Origin: Mycobacterium sp. Root265 | GTDB lineage: Bacteria; Actinomycetota; Actinomycetes; Mycobacteriales; Mycobacteriaceae | NCBI RefSeq assembly: GCF_001428895.1 | Contig: NZ_LMJA01000004.1 | Coordinates: 1-64,000 of the forward strand | Direction: 5' to 3' | DNA: 64,000 nucleotides | In this document: one piece after another, positions 11,135 to 19,080 of the stretch | How the letters are laid out: each line of letters opens with the position of its first letter | Position numbering within the stretch: the stretch's first letter is position 1 | The notes under the pieces: model-generated | What the model saw: only the letters and a program-made list of their open reading frames with translations | What the model was told of the DNA's origin: nothing | Databases searched by the model: none | Translations under genes and position numbers: made by a program

Positions 11135-11791
11135 ATGCCGGTGGTGAAGGTGTTCCTGGTCGACGATCACGAGGTCGTCCGCCGCGGTCTCATCGACCTG
11201 CTCGGATCCGATCCCGACCTGGAGGTCGTCGGCGAAGCGGGCACGGTCGCCGAGGCGCTGGCCCGCGTGCCCGCCGCCCGCCCGGATGTGGCGGTACTCG
11301 ACGTGCGGTTGCCCGACGGCAACGGCATCGAGCTGTGCCGTGACCTGCTCTCGGACCTGCCGGAACTGCGGTGCCTGATGCTGACATCGTTCACCTCCGA
11401 CGAGGCCATGCTGGATGCGATCCTGGCAGGCGCCAGCGGGTATGTCATCAAGGACATCAAGGGACTCGAATTGGCAACGGCCATCAAGGATGTCGGTGCG
11501 GGGCGGTCGCTGCTGGACAACCGTGCCGCCGCGGCGTTGATGGCCAACCTGCGCGGCGCGGCCGAACGCGATGACCCGCTGACCGGGCTCACCGAGCAGG
11601 AACGCACACTGCTACATCTACTCTCGGAGGGCCTGACCAACCGCCAGATCGCCGCGCGCATGTTCCTCGCCGAGAAGACGGTGAAGAACTACGTGTCCCG
11701 GCTATTGGCGAAGCTGGGCATGCAACGCCGAACGCAGGCAGCGGTTTTCGCGTCGAAGCTGGAGCAGGGAGTCAGACCACCGAGAAGCTGA
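11135..11791 (+). CDS. devR: DevR (DosR)-like response regulator, NarL family
   Basis: The 218-aa protein is close to M. tuberculosis DevR along its length. The receiver domain (about 5-120) has DD at 10-11, phospho-acceptor Asp56 in VLDVRLPDG, the [17 protein letters not shown] helix and Lys near 107. The C-terminal LuxR-type helix-turn-helix (150-215) has [27 protein letters not shown]. DevR turns on the hypoxia/nitric oxide dormancy regulon. No sensor kinase (DevS/DosT) is adjacent, so this copy is an orphan or an extra paralogue. Its last 20 bases overlap the end of the convergent molybdoprotein gene. Confidence 0.85.
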   Translation: MPVVKVFLVDDHEVVRRGLIDLLGSDPDLEVVGEAGTVAEALARVPAARPDVAVLDVRLPDGNGIELCRDLLSDLPELRCLMLTSFTSDEAMLDAILAGASGYVIKDIKGLELATAIKDVGAGRSLLDNRAAAALMANLRGAAERDDPLTGLTEQERTLLHLLSEGLTNRQIAARMFLAEKTVKNYVSRLLAKLGMQRRTQAAVFASKLEQGVRPPRS

Positions 11792-13313
11792 CGGTGTGCC
11801 AGCCGGTGGCGCCGTCGGGGACGACGTCGGCCATCTCCTCGGTCTGCACATAGCCGGTGTTGTCGGTGGCCCGTACCGCGATCAGATGGGGCCCGGTCTG
11901 ATCGGCCTGCCAGTCGAAACTCCACAGCCGCCAGGTGTCATCCGAGTACGCCGCCCCGAGAGTGGCCTGCTGCCAGGGGCCCTCGTCGATGCGGACCTCG
12001 ACCGCACGCACACCGCGCGGCTGGGCCCACGCGACCCCGCCGAACCGGACCGGCCCGGCCGGGACGTCTTGCCCACTGCGCGGCACCTCGACACGGGACT
12101 GCGTCTTGATCGGGCCACGCTCGGACCAGCCCAGCGGTGTCCAATAACCTTCGGCGCGATCGAATCTCGTCAACTCCAGATCGACCACCCACTTGGTGGC
12201 CGAGACGTAGCCGTACAGGCCCGGCACCACCAGACGGGCAGGGTAGCCGTGTTCGATCGGCAGCGGCTGACCGTTCATCGTGATGGCCAGCAGCGAATCC
12301 CGATCGTCGGTCATGGCCTCGGTCGGGGTGCCCGCGGTGAACCCGTCGCTGGATTTCGAGAGCACCATATCGGCGTCGGGGGAGACCCCGGCCGCCGCCA
12401 GCAGATCCCGCACGCGGTACCCGCCCCAGACCGCGTTGCCGACGAGATCACCGCCGACCGGATTGGACACACAGGCCAGCGTCACCATCTGCTCGATCAG
12501 TTCGAACTGTTCGAGATCGGCGAAGGTGAAGGTCTTTTCGTTGTCGACCATGCCGTGGATGCGCAGTTTCCAGCCCTCACGCGACAGTTGCGGCACGCTC
12601 AATGCGGTGTCGATGCGGTAGAACTCGGCGTTGTCGGTGACGAATGTGCTCAGGTCGACGCCGGCGGGCTGAACACCGGGCGGCAGCGGCGGCGCGGGCT
12701 TGGCGATCTTCGGCGGGGTGAACGCCTCGCGGTCATCGGCCACCGAATGCACCCGCCGCGACCACACCGAGCCGACCGCCCCGCCGAGCACGCCGAGACC
12801 GAGCAGGCCGAGCGCGGCCAGCGACAACCGGCGGCCGGGGTCTGCTTCGGCGGATTCGTGGGCGGTCCCGTCGCTCAACCGCCCGGAGGTCAGGAAACGC
12901 AGGACCAGGATGCCGGCCACACCGCCGACCGCGGTCGGGATCACGTCGACCGGAGTGGATCCGGGGCGGGTCAGCACCGCCACACAGCCGGCCGTCGCGG
13001 CGGCGGCGAACATGACGCTGCCGATCGGGACCCGGCGCCGCTCGGCCAACCCGGCGATCGCGGCCAGCACGGCGATGACCAGCAGCACCGCCACCGCCAG
13101 GAACAGCTTGTCGGAGGTGCCGAAGGTCTGGATCGCCCACTCCTTGACCGGACCAGGGGTCAGGTCGATGACGGTGGACCCGATGGCGTTGCGGGCGTCG
13201 GCGGAGGAGCCGAGCGGGACTGCCACCAGTGCGCTGACGCCGAGGGTCACCGCGGCGGCCGCGATTCCGCTGAGAATGCGGGTGCCGGGGGAGGGGGAAG
13301 TCACGCTGACCAC
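11772..13313 (-). CDS. Membrane-anchored sulfite oxidase-type molybdopterin protein
   Basis: The 513-aa protein has four or five hydrophobic segments in the first 190 residues, then an exported molybdopterin domain of the sulfite oxidase/YedY fold. [11 protein letters not shown] carries the expected molybdenum-ligand Cys (about residue 285), followed by a [15 protein letters not shown] pterin region and a C-terminal immunoglobulin-like dimerisation domain ([13 protein letters not shown]). Mycobacteria have a related protein of unknown substrate (Rv0218). It is convergent with the DevR gene (20-base overlap) and near a NarJ-type chaperone, which hints at shared use under low oxygen; that link is inference. 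Confidence 0.85.
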   Translation of the reverse strand: MVSVTSPSPGTRILSGIAAAAVTLGVSALVAVPLGSSADARNAIGSTVIDLTPGPVKEWAIQTFGTSDKLFLAVAVLLVIAVLAAIAGLAERRRVPIGSVMFAAAATAGCVAVLTRPGSTPVDVIPTAVGGVAGILVLRFLTSGRLSDGTAHESAEADPGRRLSLAALGLLGLGVLGGAVGSVWSRRVHSVADDREAFTPPKIAKPAPPLPPGVQPAGVDLSTFVTDNAEFYRIDTALSVPQLSREGWKLRIHGMVDNEKTFTFADLEQFELIEQMVTLACVSNPVGGDLVGNAVWGGYRVRDLLAAAGVSPDADMVLSKSSDGFTAGTPTEAMTDDRDSLLAITMNGQPLPIEHGYPARLVVPGLYGYVSATKWVVDLELTRFDRAEGYWTPLGWSERGPIKTQSRVEVPRSGQDVPAGPVRFGGVAWAQPRGVRAVEVRIDEGPWQQATLGAAYSDDTWRLWSFDWQADQTGPHLIAVRATDNTGYVQTEEMADVVPDGATGWHTVSFSVV

Positions 13314-13360
13314 GCTAGCCCAGCGAAGTTCCCGAAAGGCTTACCGTACTGTGACGTCGG

Positions 13361-13376
13361 AACGTAGCGTTACATT
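13361..13376 (+). promoter_or_regulatory. Candidate promoter/operator of the SDR gene
   Basis: AACG-TAG-CGTT (13361-13371) is a short perfect inverted repeat that abuts TACATT (13371-13376), a reasonable -10 element about 28 bases before the ATG at 13404. Repressor occupancy here would block transcription; no cognate regulator is adjacent. Confidence 0.25.
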
Positions 13377-13403
13377 CTGACCGCTTTATGGAAAGGGAGC
13401 CAG

Positions 13404-14171
13404 ATGGAGATTTCGGGTAAGAAGGCCGTGGTTGTCGGCGGGGCATCCGGCTTCGGGCGGGCCACCGTGGAGGCGCTGGCCAAGCGTGGCGCCAGCGTGG
13501 CGATCCTGGACCGGCCCCAGTCGAAGGGCAGGGAGGTCGCCGACCAGGTCGGCGGATCGTTTTACGAGGTGGACGTCACCGACTTCGACGGCACCGAGCA
13601 GGTATTGGCCAAGACTGTCGAAGACCTGGGCGGCCTGCACATCGCGGTGACCACCGCGGGCGGCGGCATCGGCGAGCGCACCGTCAAGAAGGACGGCCCG
13701 CACAGCCTCGAATCGTTCCGCCAGACCATCGATCTCAACCTGATCGGCACCTTCAACATCAGCCGGTTGTCGGCCTGGCACATGAGTAAGAACGACCCCG
13801 TCGACGAGGAAGCCGAGGAGCGCGGCGTCATCATCAACACCGCGTCCATCGCCGCGTTCGAAGGCCAGATCGGGCAGGTCGCCTACACGGCCGCCAAGGC
13901 CGCGATCGCCGGGATCACCCTGACGATGGCCCGCGACCTGGGCAGCCTGGGCATTCGCTCGCTGGCCATCGCACCGAGCCTGTTCGCCACCGGCCTGACC
14001 GAGGGCATCCCCGACGAGTTCGCCACCGTGCTGACCAAGGATGCGGCCTTCCCCAAGCGCCTGGGCAAGCCCGAGGAATACGCCAAGCTGGCCGTCGCGA
14101 TCGTGGAGAACCCGATGCTCAACGGTCAGTGCATCCGCCTGGATGCCGGGCAGCGTTTCGCCCCCAAGTAG
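13404..14171 (+). CDS. SDR, 3-hydroxyacyl-CoA dehydrogenase type-2-like
   Basis: The 255-aa protein is a classical SDR with GGASGFG at 12-18 and the triad Ser148, Tyr161 and Lys165. Its pattern (DRPQSKG after the second beta strand, a long DPVDEEAEERGVIINTAS loop, and the FATGLTEGIP and FPKRLGKPEEYA segments) matches the 17-beta-HSD10/3-hydroxyacyl-CoA dehydrogenase type-2 group, which oxidises 3-hydroxyacyl-CoA or steroid alcohols with NAD. GAAAGGGAGCC precedes the ATG. It appears to be a single-gene unit closed by the hairpin at 14182-14224. Confidence 0.85.
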   Translation: MEISGKKAVVVGGASGFGRATVEALAKRGASVAILDRPQSKGREVADQVGGSFYEVDVTDFDGTEQVLAKTVEDLGGLHIAVTTAGGGIGERTVKKDGPHSLESFRQTIDLNLIGTFNISRLSAWHMSKNDPVDEEAEERGVIINTASIAAFEGQIGQVAYTAAKAAIAGITLTMARDLGSLGIRSLAIAPSLFATGLTEGIPDEFATVLTKDAAFPKRLGKPEEYAKLAVAIVENPMLNGQCIRLDAGQRFAPK

Positions 14172-14181
14172 ACGTTGCGGG

Positions 14182-14224
14182 TTCGGCGCGCCGGTGACCG
14201 CTGAGCGGTCGCGGGCGCGCCGAA
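14182..14224. terminator. Stem-loop terminator after the SDR gene
   Basis: TTCGGCGCGCC (14182-14192) is an exact complement of 14214-14224, and the enclosed region has its own GACCGC/GCGGTC stem around TGA (14196-14210). It lies 11 bases after the SDR stop and has no T-tract, as is common for mycobacterial terminators. Confidence 0.7.
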
Positions 14225-14280
14225 ATCGCATTGTGCGCATGCAATGCCCATTTTGCCGAAACACCCGTTAATGTTTGCCC

Positions 14281-15636
14281 ATGAACATCAAGATCATGTT
14301 CGCGACGGCTGCCGTGCTGATGGTCGCGGCGTGCGGTTCTCCGCAGCCGGAGATCCCCTCGCAATCGGAGAAGAAGGCCTCCGCGCCGGACACCAGCAGC
14401 ATCACCGTCGAGGGTGATGCCTCCACTCCGGTGAACCAGATCGCGATCCAGGCGATCGCGGATCTGGAGCAGTACTGGGCCGAGAACTTCCCGGCCCTTT
14501 ACGACAAGGATTTCGAGCAGATCGCCGGCGGCTACTACGCCATCGACGACGGCAGCCCGGCCCCGCCGTGCACGACCGATCCCGAAGAGGTCTCCGGCAA
14601 CGCGTTCTACTGCTCGACCGAGGACGTGGTCGCGTGGGATGCCAAGTACCTGTTGCCCGACTTGCAGTCCCGCTTCGGCGATTTCGTCATCCCGGTGGTG
14701 ATGGCCCACGAGTTCGGCCACGCCGTCCAGGCCCGCTCGAACTTCACCGCCCGCACCGTCACCCGTGAACTGCAAGCGGACTGCTTCGCCGGTGCGTGGG
14801 CCCGGCATGCCAAGGACGACGGTGTCTTCGAGGTGACCAGCGCCAGCCTCGACACGGCGCTGGCCGGTGTGCTCGACCTGCGGGACAACCCGGGGACCTC
14901 GAAGACCGACCCCGACGCGCACGGTAGCGGCTTCGACCGGACCAGCGCCTTCCAGGACGGCTTCGACAACGGCCTGGATCGGTGCAAGGAGTACCGCGAC
15001 GACGAGCCGATGGTGCTGGCGCTGCCGTTCAACAACATCGAGGATGCGGCATCTGAGGGTAATGCGCCGTATGACTCGATCGTCAACGGAGTGCCCTATG
15101 ACCTCGAGGACTACTGGACGCAGCTCTACCCGGAGCTGACCAATGGTCAGGCCTGGACGCCGGTCGCGGGCCTGGAGGCCTTCGATCCGGCCGACCCGCC
15201 GATGTGCGGCGATCAGTCGACCGACGGTTACTCGCTGTTCTACTGCGTCCCAGACGATTACGTGGGCTGGGACAATGTCGAGACGATGCCTGAGGTGTAC
15301 CGCCAGGGCGGCGACTACGCGGTGTCCACGCTGCTGGCCACCCAGTACGGACTGGCCGCGCTGAGCCGCCTCGGCGACGAGTCCGATGAGAAGACGTCCA
15401 CCCTGCGCGCCGACTGCCTGGCCGGCGGCTACACCGCCAGCGTGATCCTGCACAACCGCGCCGAAACCAGTTCCTGGTCGATCTCACCGGGTGATCTCGA
15501 CGAGGGCATCAAGGCGCTGTTGGTGTTCCGTGGCGACGGCGACGCCGACCGCCAGGGCGCCGGTTTCGACCGGGTGCGGGCGTTCCGCGAGGGTGTCATC
15601 AACGGCGCCGAAAGCTGCCTGAGCTACGAGAACTGA
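14281..15636 (+). CDS. Lipoprotein with duplicated neutral zinc metallopeptidase domain
   Basis: The 451-aa protein starts with a lipoprotein signal ending VAAC (Cys18), so it is probably anchored outside the membrane. The first domain (about 45-245) has a zinc-peptidase MAHEFGHAVQ with HEFGH, and the later ELQADCFAGAW carries the third-ligand Glu. The second domain (about 255-451) repeats the same order of features (FYC..DDYVGWD, RADCLAGGYTASV, GFDRVRAFREGV), but the HEXXH position reads QYGLA, so it cannot bind zinc in the usual way. Related single-domain proteins (YpfJ/neutral zinc metallopeptidase) have unknown substrates. The ATG at 14281 is preferred over TTG at 14275. Confidence 0.85.
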   Translation: MNIKIMFATAAVLMVAACGSPQPEIPSQSEKKASAPDTSSITVEGDASTPVNQIAIQAIADLEQYWAENFPALYDKDFEQIAGGYYAIDDGSPAPPCTTDPEEVSGNAFYCSTEDVVAWDAKYLLPDLQSRFGDFVIPVVMAHEFGHAVQARSNFTARTVTRELQADCFAGAWARHAKDDGVFEVTSASLDTALAGVLDLRDNPGTSKTDPDAHGSGFDRTSAFQDGFDNGLDRCKEYRDDEPMVLALPFNNIEDAASEGNAPYDSIVNGVPYDLEDYWTQLYPELTNGQAWTPVAGLEAFDPADPPMCGDQSTDGYSLFYCVPDDYVGWDNVETMPEVYRQGGDYAVSTLLATQYGLAALSRLGDESDEKTSTLRADCLAGGYTASVILHNRAETSSWSISPGDLDEGIKALLVFRGDGDADRQGAGFDRVRAFREGVINGAESCLSYEN

Positions 15637-15639
15637 CGC

Positions 15640-16389
15640 TCACCGGTAGGTATCGAAGCCCAGCTTGACCGCCAGCGCCAGACCGGCGACCGCGATCAGC
15701 ATGCGCAGCGGGGTGGCGGGTGCGTGCCGCACCACGGTGGGGCCGAGTCGGGAGCCGATCAGGCAACCGATGCCCATCGCCGCCACGGCCGGCCAGTGCA
15801 CCGGTGCGACGATCGCGAACACCACGGCCGCAGCGCCATTGGAGGATCCGAGCACCACGTTCTTGGTGGCGTTGGCATCGGCGAGGGTGTTCGCGCCGGT
15901 GCGCAGGAACAACGCCAGCAGCAGCACTCCCGCTGCGGCACCGAAGAATCCGCCGTACACCGCGATGACGCCCACGGCGATCGCCTGCAGGGTGAGGTGC
16001 CGTGCCGTCGGTGCGTCGTCGGTGTCCTTGCCCCGGGGCAGCGCGATCGCCACCGCGGCCACCGCGAGCAGGATGGGCACCGCGTTCTCGAAACCCTCCG
16101 AGGGAATGGACAACAGCAGCACCGCACCCGCGAGACCGCCGAGCACGCCCACCGGGACGAGTCGTCTGAGGGTGGGAGCCTGACCCACCAGTTCGGGCAG
16201 CGAGCCGCGCACCGAGCCGAAGGCGTTGAACACCAGTGCCACCGTGTTCGTCACGTTGGCGGTCACCGGCGGCAGACCGACCATCAGCAGGGCCGGGTAG
16301 GTGGACACCGAGGCCAGCCCGGCGATGCTGCCGGTCAGCCCGCCACCGATACCGGCGGCGAACAGCAGCGCGATCTCGGCCCATGTCAC
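15640..16389 (-). CDS. TauE/SafE-family membrane permease
   Basis: The 249-aa protein has about eight hydrophobic segments in the two-repeat TauE/SafE layout: an N-terminal GIGGGLTGSIAGLASVSTYPALL and a second-half VYGGFFGAAAGVLLLA, each with the typical glycine-rich turn, and a C-terminal GSRLGPTVVRHAPATPLRM. The family exports sulfite, sulfoacetate or other organosulfur anions. GTG at 16389 is the likely start, since the longer ORF (to 16470) runs through promoter sequence for the divergent leader. Its stop lies 3 bases from the convergent peptidase gene's stop. The sulfur-anion role is by family only. Confidence 0.85.
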   Translation of the reverse strand: MTWAEIALLFAAGIGGGLTGSIAGLASVSTYPALLMVGLPPVTANVTNTVALVFNAFGSVRGSLPELVGQAPTLRRLVPVGVLGGLAGAVLLLSIPSEGFENAVPILLAVAAVAIALPRGKDTDDAPTARHLTLQAIAVGVIAVYGGFFGAAAGVLLLALFLRTGANTLADANATKNVVLGSSNGAAAVVFAIVAPVHWPAVAAMGIGCLIGSRLGPTVVRHAPATPLRMLIAVAGLALAVKLGFDTYR

Positions 16390-16452
16390 CGGGCCATCTT
16401 TGCCTATCTGATTCGCCGGGTCGCTGCGCTCCCACCCGCCGCCACAAAGAAG

Positions 16453-16482
16453 TTGCGCGCACCCGCCCAACGGGTCTAACCT
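16453..16482 (+). promoter_or_regulatory. SigA-type promoter of the leader peptide
   Basis: TTGCGC (16453-16458), an 18-base spacer and TAACCT (16477-16482) form a plausible housekeeping promoter. Position +1 would fall at about 16490, which is the GTG of the leader peptide, so the leader would be translated as leaderless mRNA, a common arrangement in mycobacteria. Confidence 0.55.
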
Positions 16483-16489
16483 CGGCCAC

Positions 16490-16534
16490 GTGATTCACCT
16501 TCTCGTAGTAGCCAGCACCCGCAGCGGGGTCTGA
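16490..16534 (+). CDS. Leader peptide with Leu-Leu-Val-Val codons
   Basis: GTG at 16490 opens a 14-codon frame reading M-I-H-L-L-V-V-A-S-T-R-S-G-V followed by TGA. Two Leu codons (CTT, CTC; CTT is rare in such GC-rich DNA) are followed directly by two GTA Val codons, also rare. The GTA-GTA-GC stretch is the 5' arm of a downstream hairpin. This is the design of branched-chain amino-acid attenuators. No ribosome site is present, and leaderless initiation fits the promoter spacing. Confidence 0.65.
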   Translation: MIHLLVVASTRSGV

Positions 16535-16605
16535 TCCAGACCGACCCCCCGCTGTGGGTCGGAAGCTACTACCCGTCGGTCGCTCCCTTTGAGCAGAGAA
16601 GACCG
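16505..16605 (+). promoter_or_regulatory. Attenuator-like leader RNA upstream of the LeuA-domain gene
   Basis: Arms 16505-16512 (GTAGTAGC) and 16565-16572 are exact complements and enclose a 13-pair stem (16517-16529 with 16547-16559, one G-T pair). Two competing hairpins can form inside: 16528-16533 with 16537-16542, and CCGACC (16541-16546) with GGTCGG (16557-16562). Further on CGGTC (16577-16581) can pair with GACCG (16601-16605) next to the ribosome site. Ribosome stalling on the Leu/Val codons would open the outer stem. Control may be of termination or of translation; there is no T-tract. Confidence 0.6.
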
Positions 16606-16609
16606 GCAC

Positions 16610-17083
16610 ATGAACACTCACACCACCACCATCGCGAGCCCCCGCTTCGCGGACTTCTTCGACGCACCCCTGCCGCGCGGACTGCGTGACCTGGCTTCCG
16701 AAATGTCCTGGGATGACGTCGCGGACACCTTCGGTTCGAGCGCCGGGCCCCTGCACCTGGACCGGTGGGAGCGCGCCGATCGGACCCACGGGCGCCACGC
16801 ACACACCTACCAGGCCACCCTTGCCATCGGCGAGCGCACCATCACGTCATCGGCCACCGCGTCGGGCCCGCTCGGGGCGCTGACCGCGATGCTCCACGAG
16901 CACGGCATCGCCGTCGAGATGCTCAACTTCCATCAGCTGCGCGCCGGCGGGCAGACCGCGACCTTCATCCGTGGCACCGACGGTTCGGATACCGAATGGG
17001 CGATCGGCTGGTCGGAATGCCCGAACCAGTCGGCGCTGCGGGCCGTCATCGCGTGCGCGAACCGGTTGATCGCGGCTTGCTGA
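16610..17083 (+). CDS. Stand-alone LeuA regulatory (allosteric) domain protein
   Basis: The 157-aa protein matches only the C-terminal leucine-sensing domain of alpha-isopropylmalate synthase: LDRWERADRTHGRHAHTYQATLAIGERTITSSATASGP is split here by the usual strands, then LGALTAMLHEHGIAVEMLNFHQLRAG, ATFIRGTDG and SALRAVIACANRL. There is no TIM-barrel catalytic domain. The first 45 residues (FADFFDAPLPRGLRDLA) are a linker of the kind that joins the two parts in full-length LeuA. It could form mixed dimers with LeuA or related synthases, or act as a free leucine sensor; both are inference. It is preceded by a leader peptide and attenuator-like RNA. ATG at 16610 follows GAGAAGA. Confidence 0.75.
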   Translation: MNTHTTTIASPRFADFFDAPLPRGLRDLASEMSWDDVADTFGSSAGPLHLDRWERADRTHGRHAHTYQATLAIGERTITSSATASGPLGALTAMLHEHGIAVEMLNFHQLRAGGQTATFIRGTDGSDTEWAIGWSECPNQSALRAVIACANRLIAAC

Positions 17084-17098
17084 CAGGCGCAGGGAGAG

Positions 17099-17476
17099 CT
17101 AACGCAGCGCCCAGGCGCCGAACGCCACGGCAGCCGCGGGCACGCCGACCATCGCTGCGGCACTGAGCGGTGTGACCTCACCGCGGCCCAGCGCGCCGGC
17201 GGTGCCGTCGGCGACATCGCAGGCCAGCCCGACCCGCGCCCACACCCGGCGGCGTGAGCCGGTCGAGGCCACCGTGCCCAACCCGACCATCACATCGCGC
17301 ACCCCGAACAACCGCCACAGGTAGCGCGCCTGACCGTCAGGGCGCGGGAAACCGAACAGCGACGAGGCCGCATCCGGTCGCACCCAGGCCAGGGCGCCGA
17401 TGCCGATCCGCATGGCCGCCAGGGACACGATGCCCGCCTCGGCAAGGCGGGCGCCGCGGTCGGGGGCGGTGCTCAT
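17099..17476 (-). CDS. Small membrane protein, DUF4267-like
   Basis: The 125-aa protein has three or four hydrophobic segments (VSLAAMRIGIGALAWV, LFGVRDVMVGLGTVAS, PLSAAAMVGVPAAAVAFGAWAL) with a YLWRLFGVRD motif like DUF4267 integral membrane proteins. Function is unknown. Its ATG overlaps the stop of the upstream P450 (ATGA), so it is translated from the same message and may accompany the P450 in the membrane. Confidence 0.7.
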   Translation of the reverse strand: MSTAPDRGARLAEAGIVSLAAMRIGIGALAWVRPDAASSLFGFPRPDGQARYLWRLFGVRDVMVGLGTVASTGSRRRVWARVGLACDVADGTAGALGRGEVTPLSAAAMVGVPAAAVAFGAWALR

Positions 17477-18969
17477 CAGAGCGGGCGCAGGATGACCGGC
17501 ATGCCGTCCATCGGCACCGGCATCCCGGCGTAGTCCAGCTTCGCCTTGTAGCCGGGGTAGGGCGGCTCCAGCCGGTACTTGCGCAGCAACCGGTGCATGA
17601 CGGTCTTGATCTCCAGCTGGCCGAAGACCATGCCGATGCACTTGTGCGCGCCGCCGCCGAACGGAGCGAACGCGTAGCGATGCCGCTTGTGTTCGTTGCG
17701 CGGTTCGGCGAACCGGTCCGGGTCGAACTTCTCCGGGTCGGTCCACAGTTCGGGCAGGTAATGGTTGATCGACGGCCAGGTCACCACGTTGGTGTTGGCC
17801 GGGATGAAGTGGCCGAGCAGTTCGGTGTCGCGCACCGTGGACCGCACGTTGAAGGGCAACGGGGTCACCAGGCGCAGCGCCTCGTTGATCACCAGGTCGA
17901 GGGTCTCCAGCTTGTCCAGCGCCTCGATGTCGAGCGGCCCGTCCCCGAGTCGTGCGCTCTCTTCGCGACAGCGTTCCTGCCATTCCGGGTTGGCAGCCAG
18001 GTGATACACCATGGTGGTCAGCGTCGAGGTGGACGTGTCGTGCGCCGCCATCATCAGGAAGATCATGTGGTTGACGATGTCCTGATCGGTGAACGTGTTG
18101 CCGTCATCGTCGGAGGTGTGACACAGCACCGTGAGCATGTCGGTGCCGTCGGAGTTGCGCTTCTCCTTCACCCGCTCCTCGAAGTAGTTGTCGAGCACCT
18201 TGCGGGCCTGCAGTCCCCGCCACCACTTGAACGGCGGCACGCCGGTGCGGATGATGGCGCCGCCCGCGCGGGTGGTCATGGTGAACGCGTCGTTGACCTT
18301 CGTCACCAATTCCTTGTCGCTGCCGGGCTCATGGCCCATGAACACCACCGAGGCGATGTCCAGCGTCAGCTCCTTGACCGCCGGGTAGAAGAGGAAGCGG
18401 GCATCGTTTTCCACCCAGTCATGGGCGATGACCGCCGACGCCACCCGGTCGATGTGCTCGACGTAGCCCGTGAGCCGGCTGCGGGTGAAGGCCTCCTGCA
18501 TGATCCGGCGGTGGAACATGTGCTCATCGAAGTCGAGCATCATCAGCCCGCGGTTGAAGAACGGCCCGATGACCGGATCCCAGCCCTTCTGCGAGAAGTC
18601 CTTGTTCCGGTTGGAGAACACCGCCTGGGTGGCATCCGGCCCGAGCGCGGCCACGCTGGGCAGCGCAGGGGAGTAGGCGTAGTGCACCGGGCCGAACTTC
18701 TTGTACACCTCGAGCAGATACTCGGGCCCGGCCCGGAACGTCTCGATCATGTGGCCCAGGATCGGCACACCAGAGTCGCCCATCACCGGCTTGAGCCCGC
18801 TGCCGGCGGGCGGCTCGGCCAGCACGAACTGCTTGAAATCGTGCTGCCGCAGCCGCTTCTCGACCGACCCCAGGCCGGGCATGTTGTTCAGGGTGGGGGT
18901 GAGTTTGCGCTTGGCCTGATCGAGCAGATAGGCCGGAGTACTGACGGCGGGCTTGCTGGTGGTCGGCAC
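17476..18969 (-). CDS. Cytochrome P450, CYP136-like (copy 1)
   Basis: The 497-aa P450 has an I-helix AAHDT at 308-312, ExxR (EALR) at 363-366, PDRF near 417-420 and the heme loop FGGGAHKCIG with Cys444. It is longer than most bacterial P450s, as is CYP136 (Rv3059), whose genomic neighbourhood it shares. It is a clear tandem paralogue of the next P450, with the heme region identical for many residues. A 26-base palindrome lies 73 bases before its start. The downstream membrane protein overlaps by 4 bases. Substrate unknown; a hydrophobic lipid is likely from family. Confidence 0.9.
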   Translation of the reverse strand: MPTTSKPAVSTPAYLLDQAKRKLTPTLNNMPGLGSVEKRLRQHDFKQFVLAEPPAGSGLKPVMGDSGVPILGHMIETFRAGPEYLLEVYKKFGPVHYAYSPALPSVAALGPDATQAVFSNRNKDFSQKGWDPVIGPFFNRGLMMLDFDEHMFHRRIMQEAFTRSRLTGYVEHIDRVASAVIAHDWVENDARFLFYPAVKELTLDIASVVFMGHEPGSDKELVTKVNDAFTMTTRAGGAIIRTGVPPFKWWRGLQARKVLDNYFEERVKEKRNSDGTDMLTVLCHTSDDDGNTFTDQDIVNHMIFLMMAAHDTSTSTLTTMVYHLAANPEWQERCREESARLGDGPLDIEALDKLETLDLVINEALRLVTPLPFNVRSTVRDTELLGHFIPANTNVVTWPSINHYLPELWTDPEKFDPDRFAEPRNEHKRHRYAFAPFGGGAHKCIGMVFGQLEIKTVMHRLLRKYRLEPPYPGYKAKLDYAGMPVPMDGMPVILRPL

Positions 18970-19041
18970 TGGCGGGCCTCCTCAAACGGTTCGTGCGGAC
19001 AGACCTGTGGTCGATGTCACTCTTGGCAGACATCCTGTACG

Positions 19042-19067
19042 TCAAACTTGACGCATGTCAAGTTTGA
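19042..19067. promoter_or_regulatory. Perfect palindrome upstream of P450 copy 1 (TetR operator)
   Basis: Eleven-base arms TCAAACTTGAC and GTCAAGTTTGA flank GCAT: 26 bases of perfect dyad symmetry. The 18-base core recurs exactly at 20643-20660 between P450 copy 2 and the TetR gene, preceded at both sites by a CATCCTGTA stretch. This suits the neighbouring TetR protein. Confidence 0.7.
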
Positions 19068-19080
19068 TCGCGGTGTGGGC

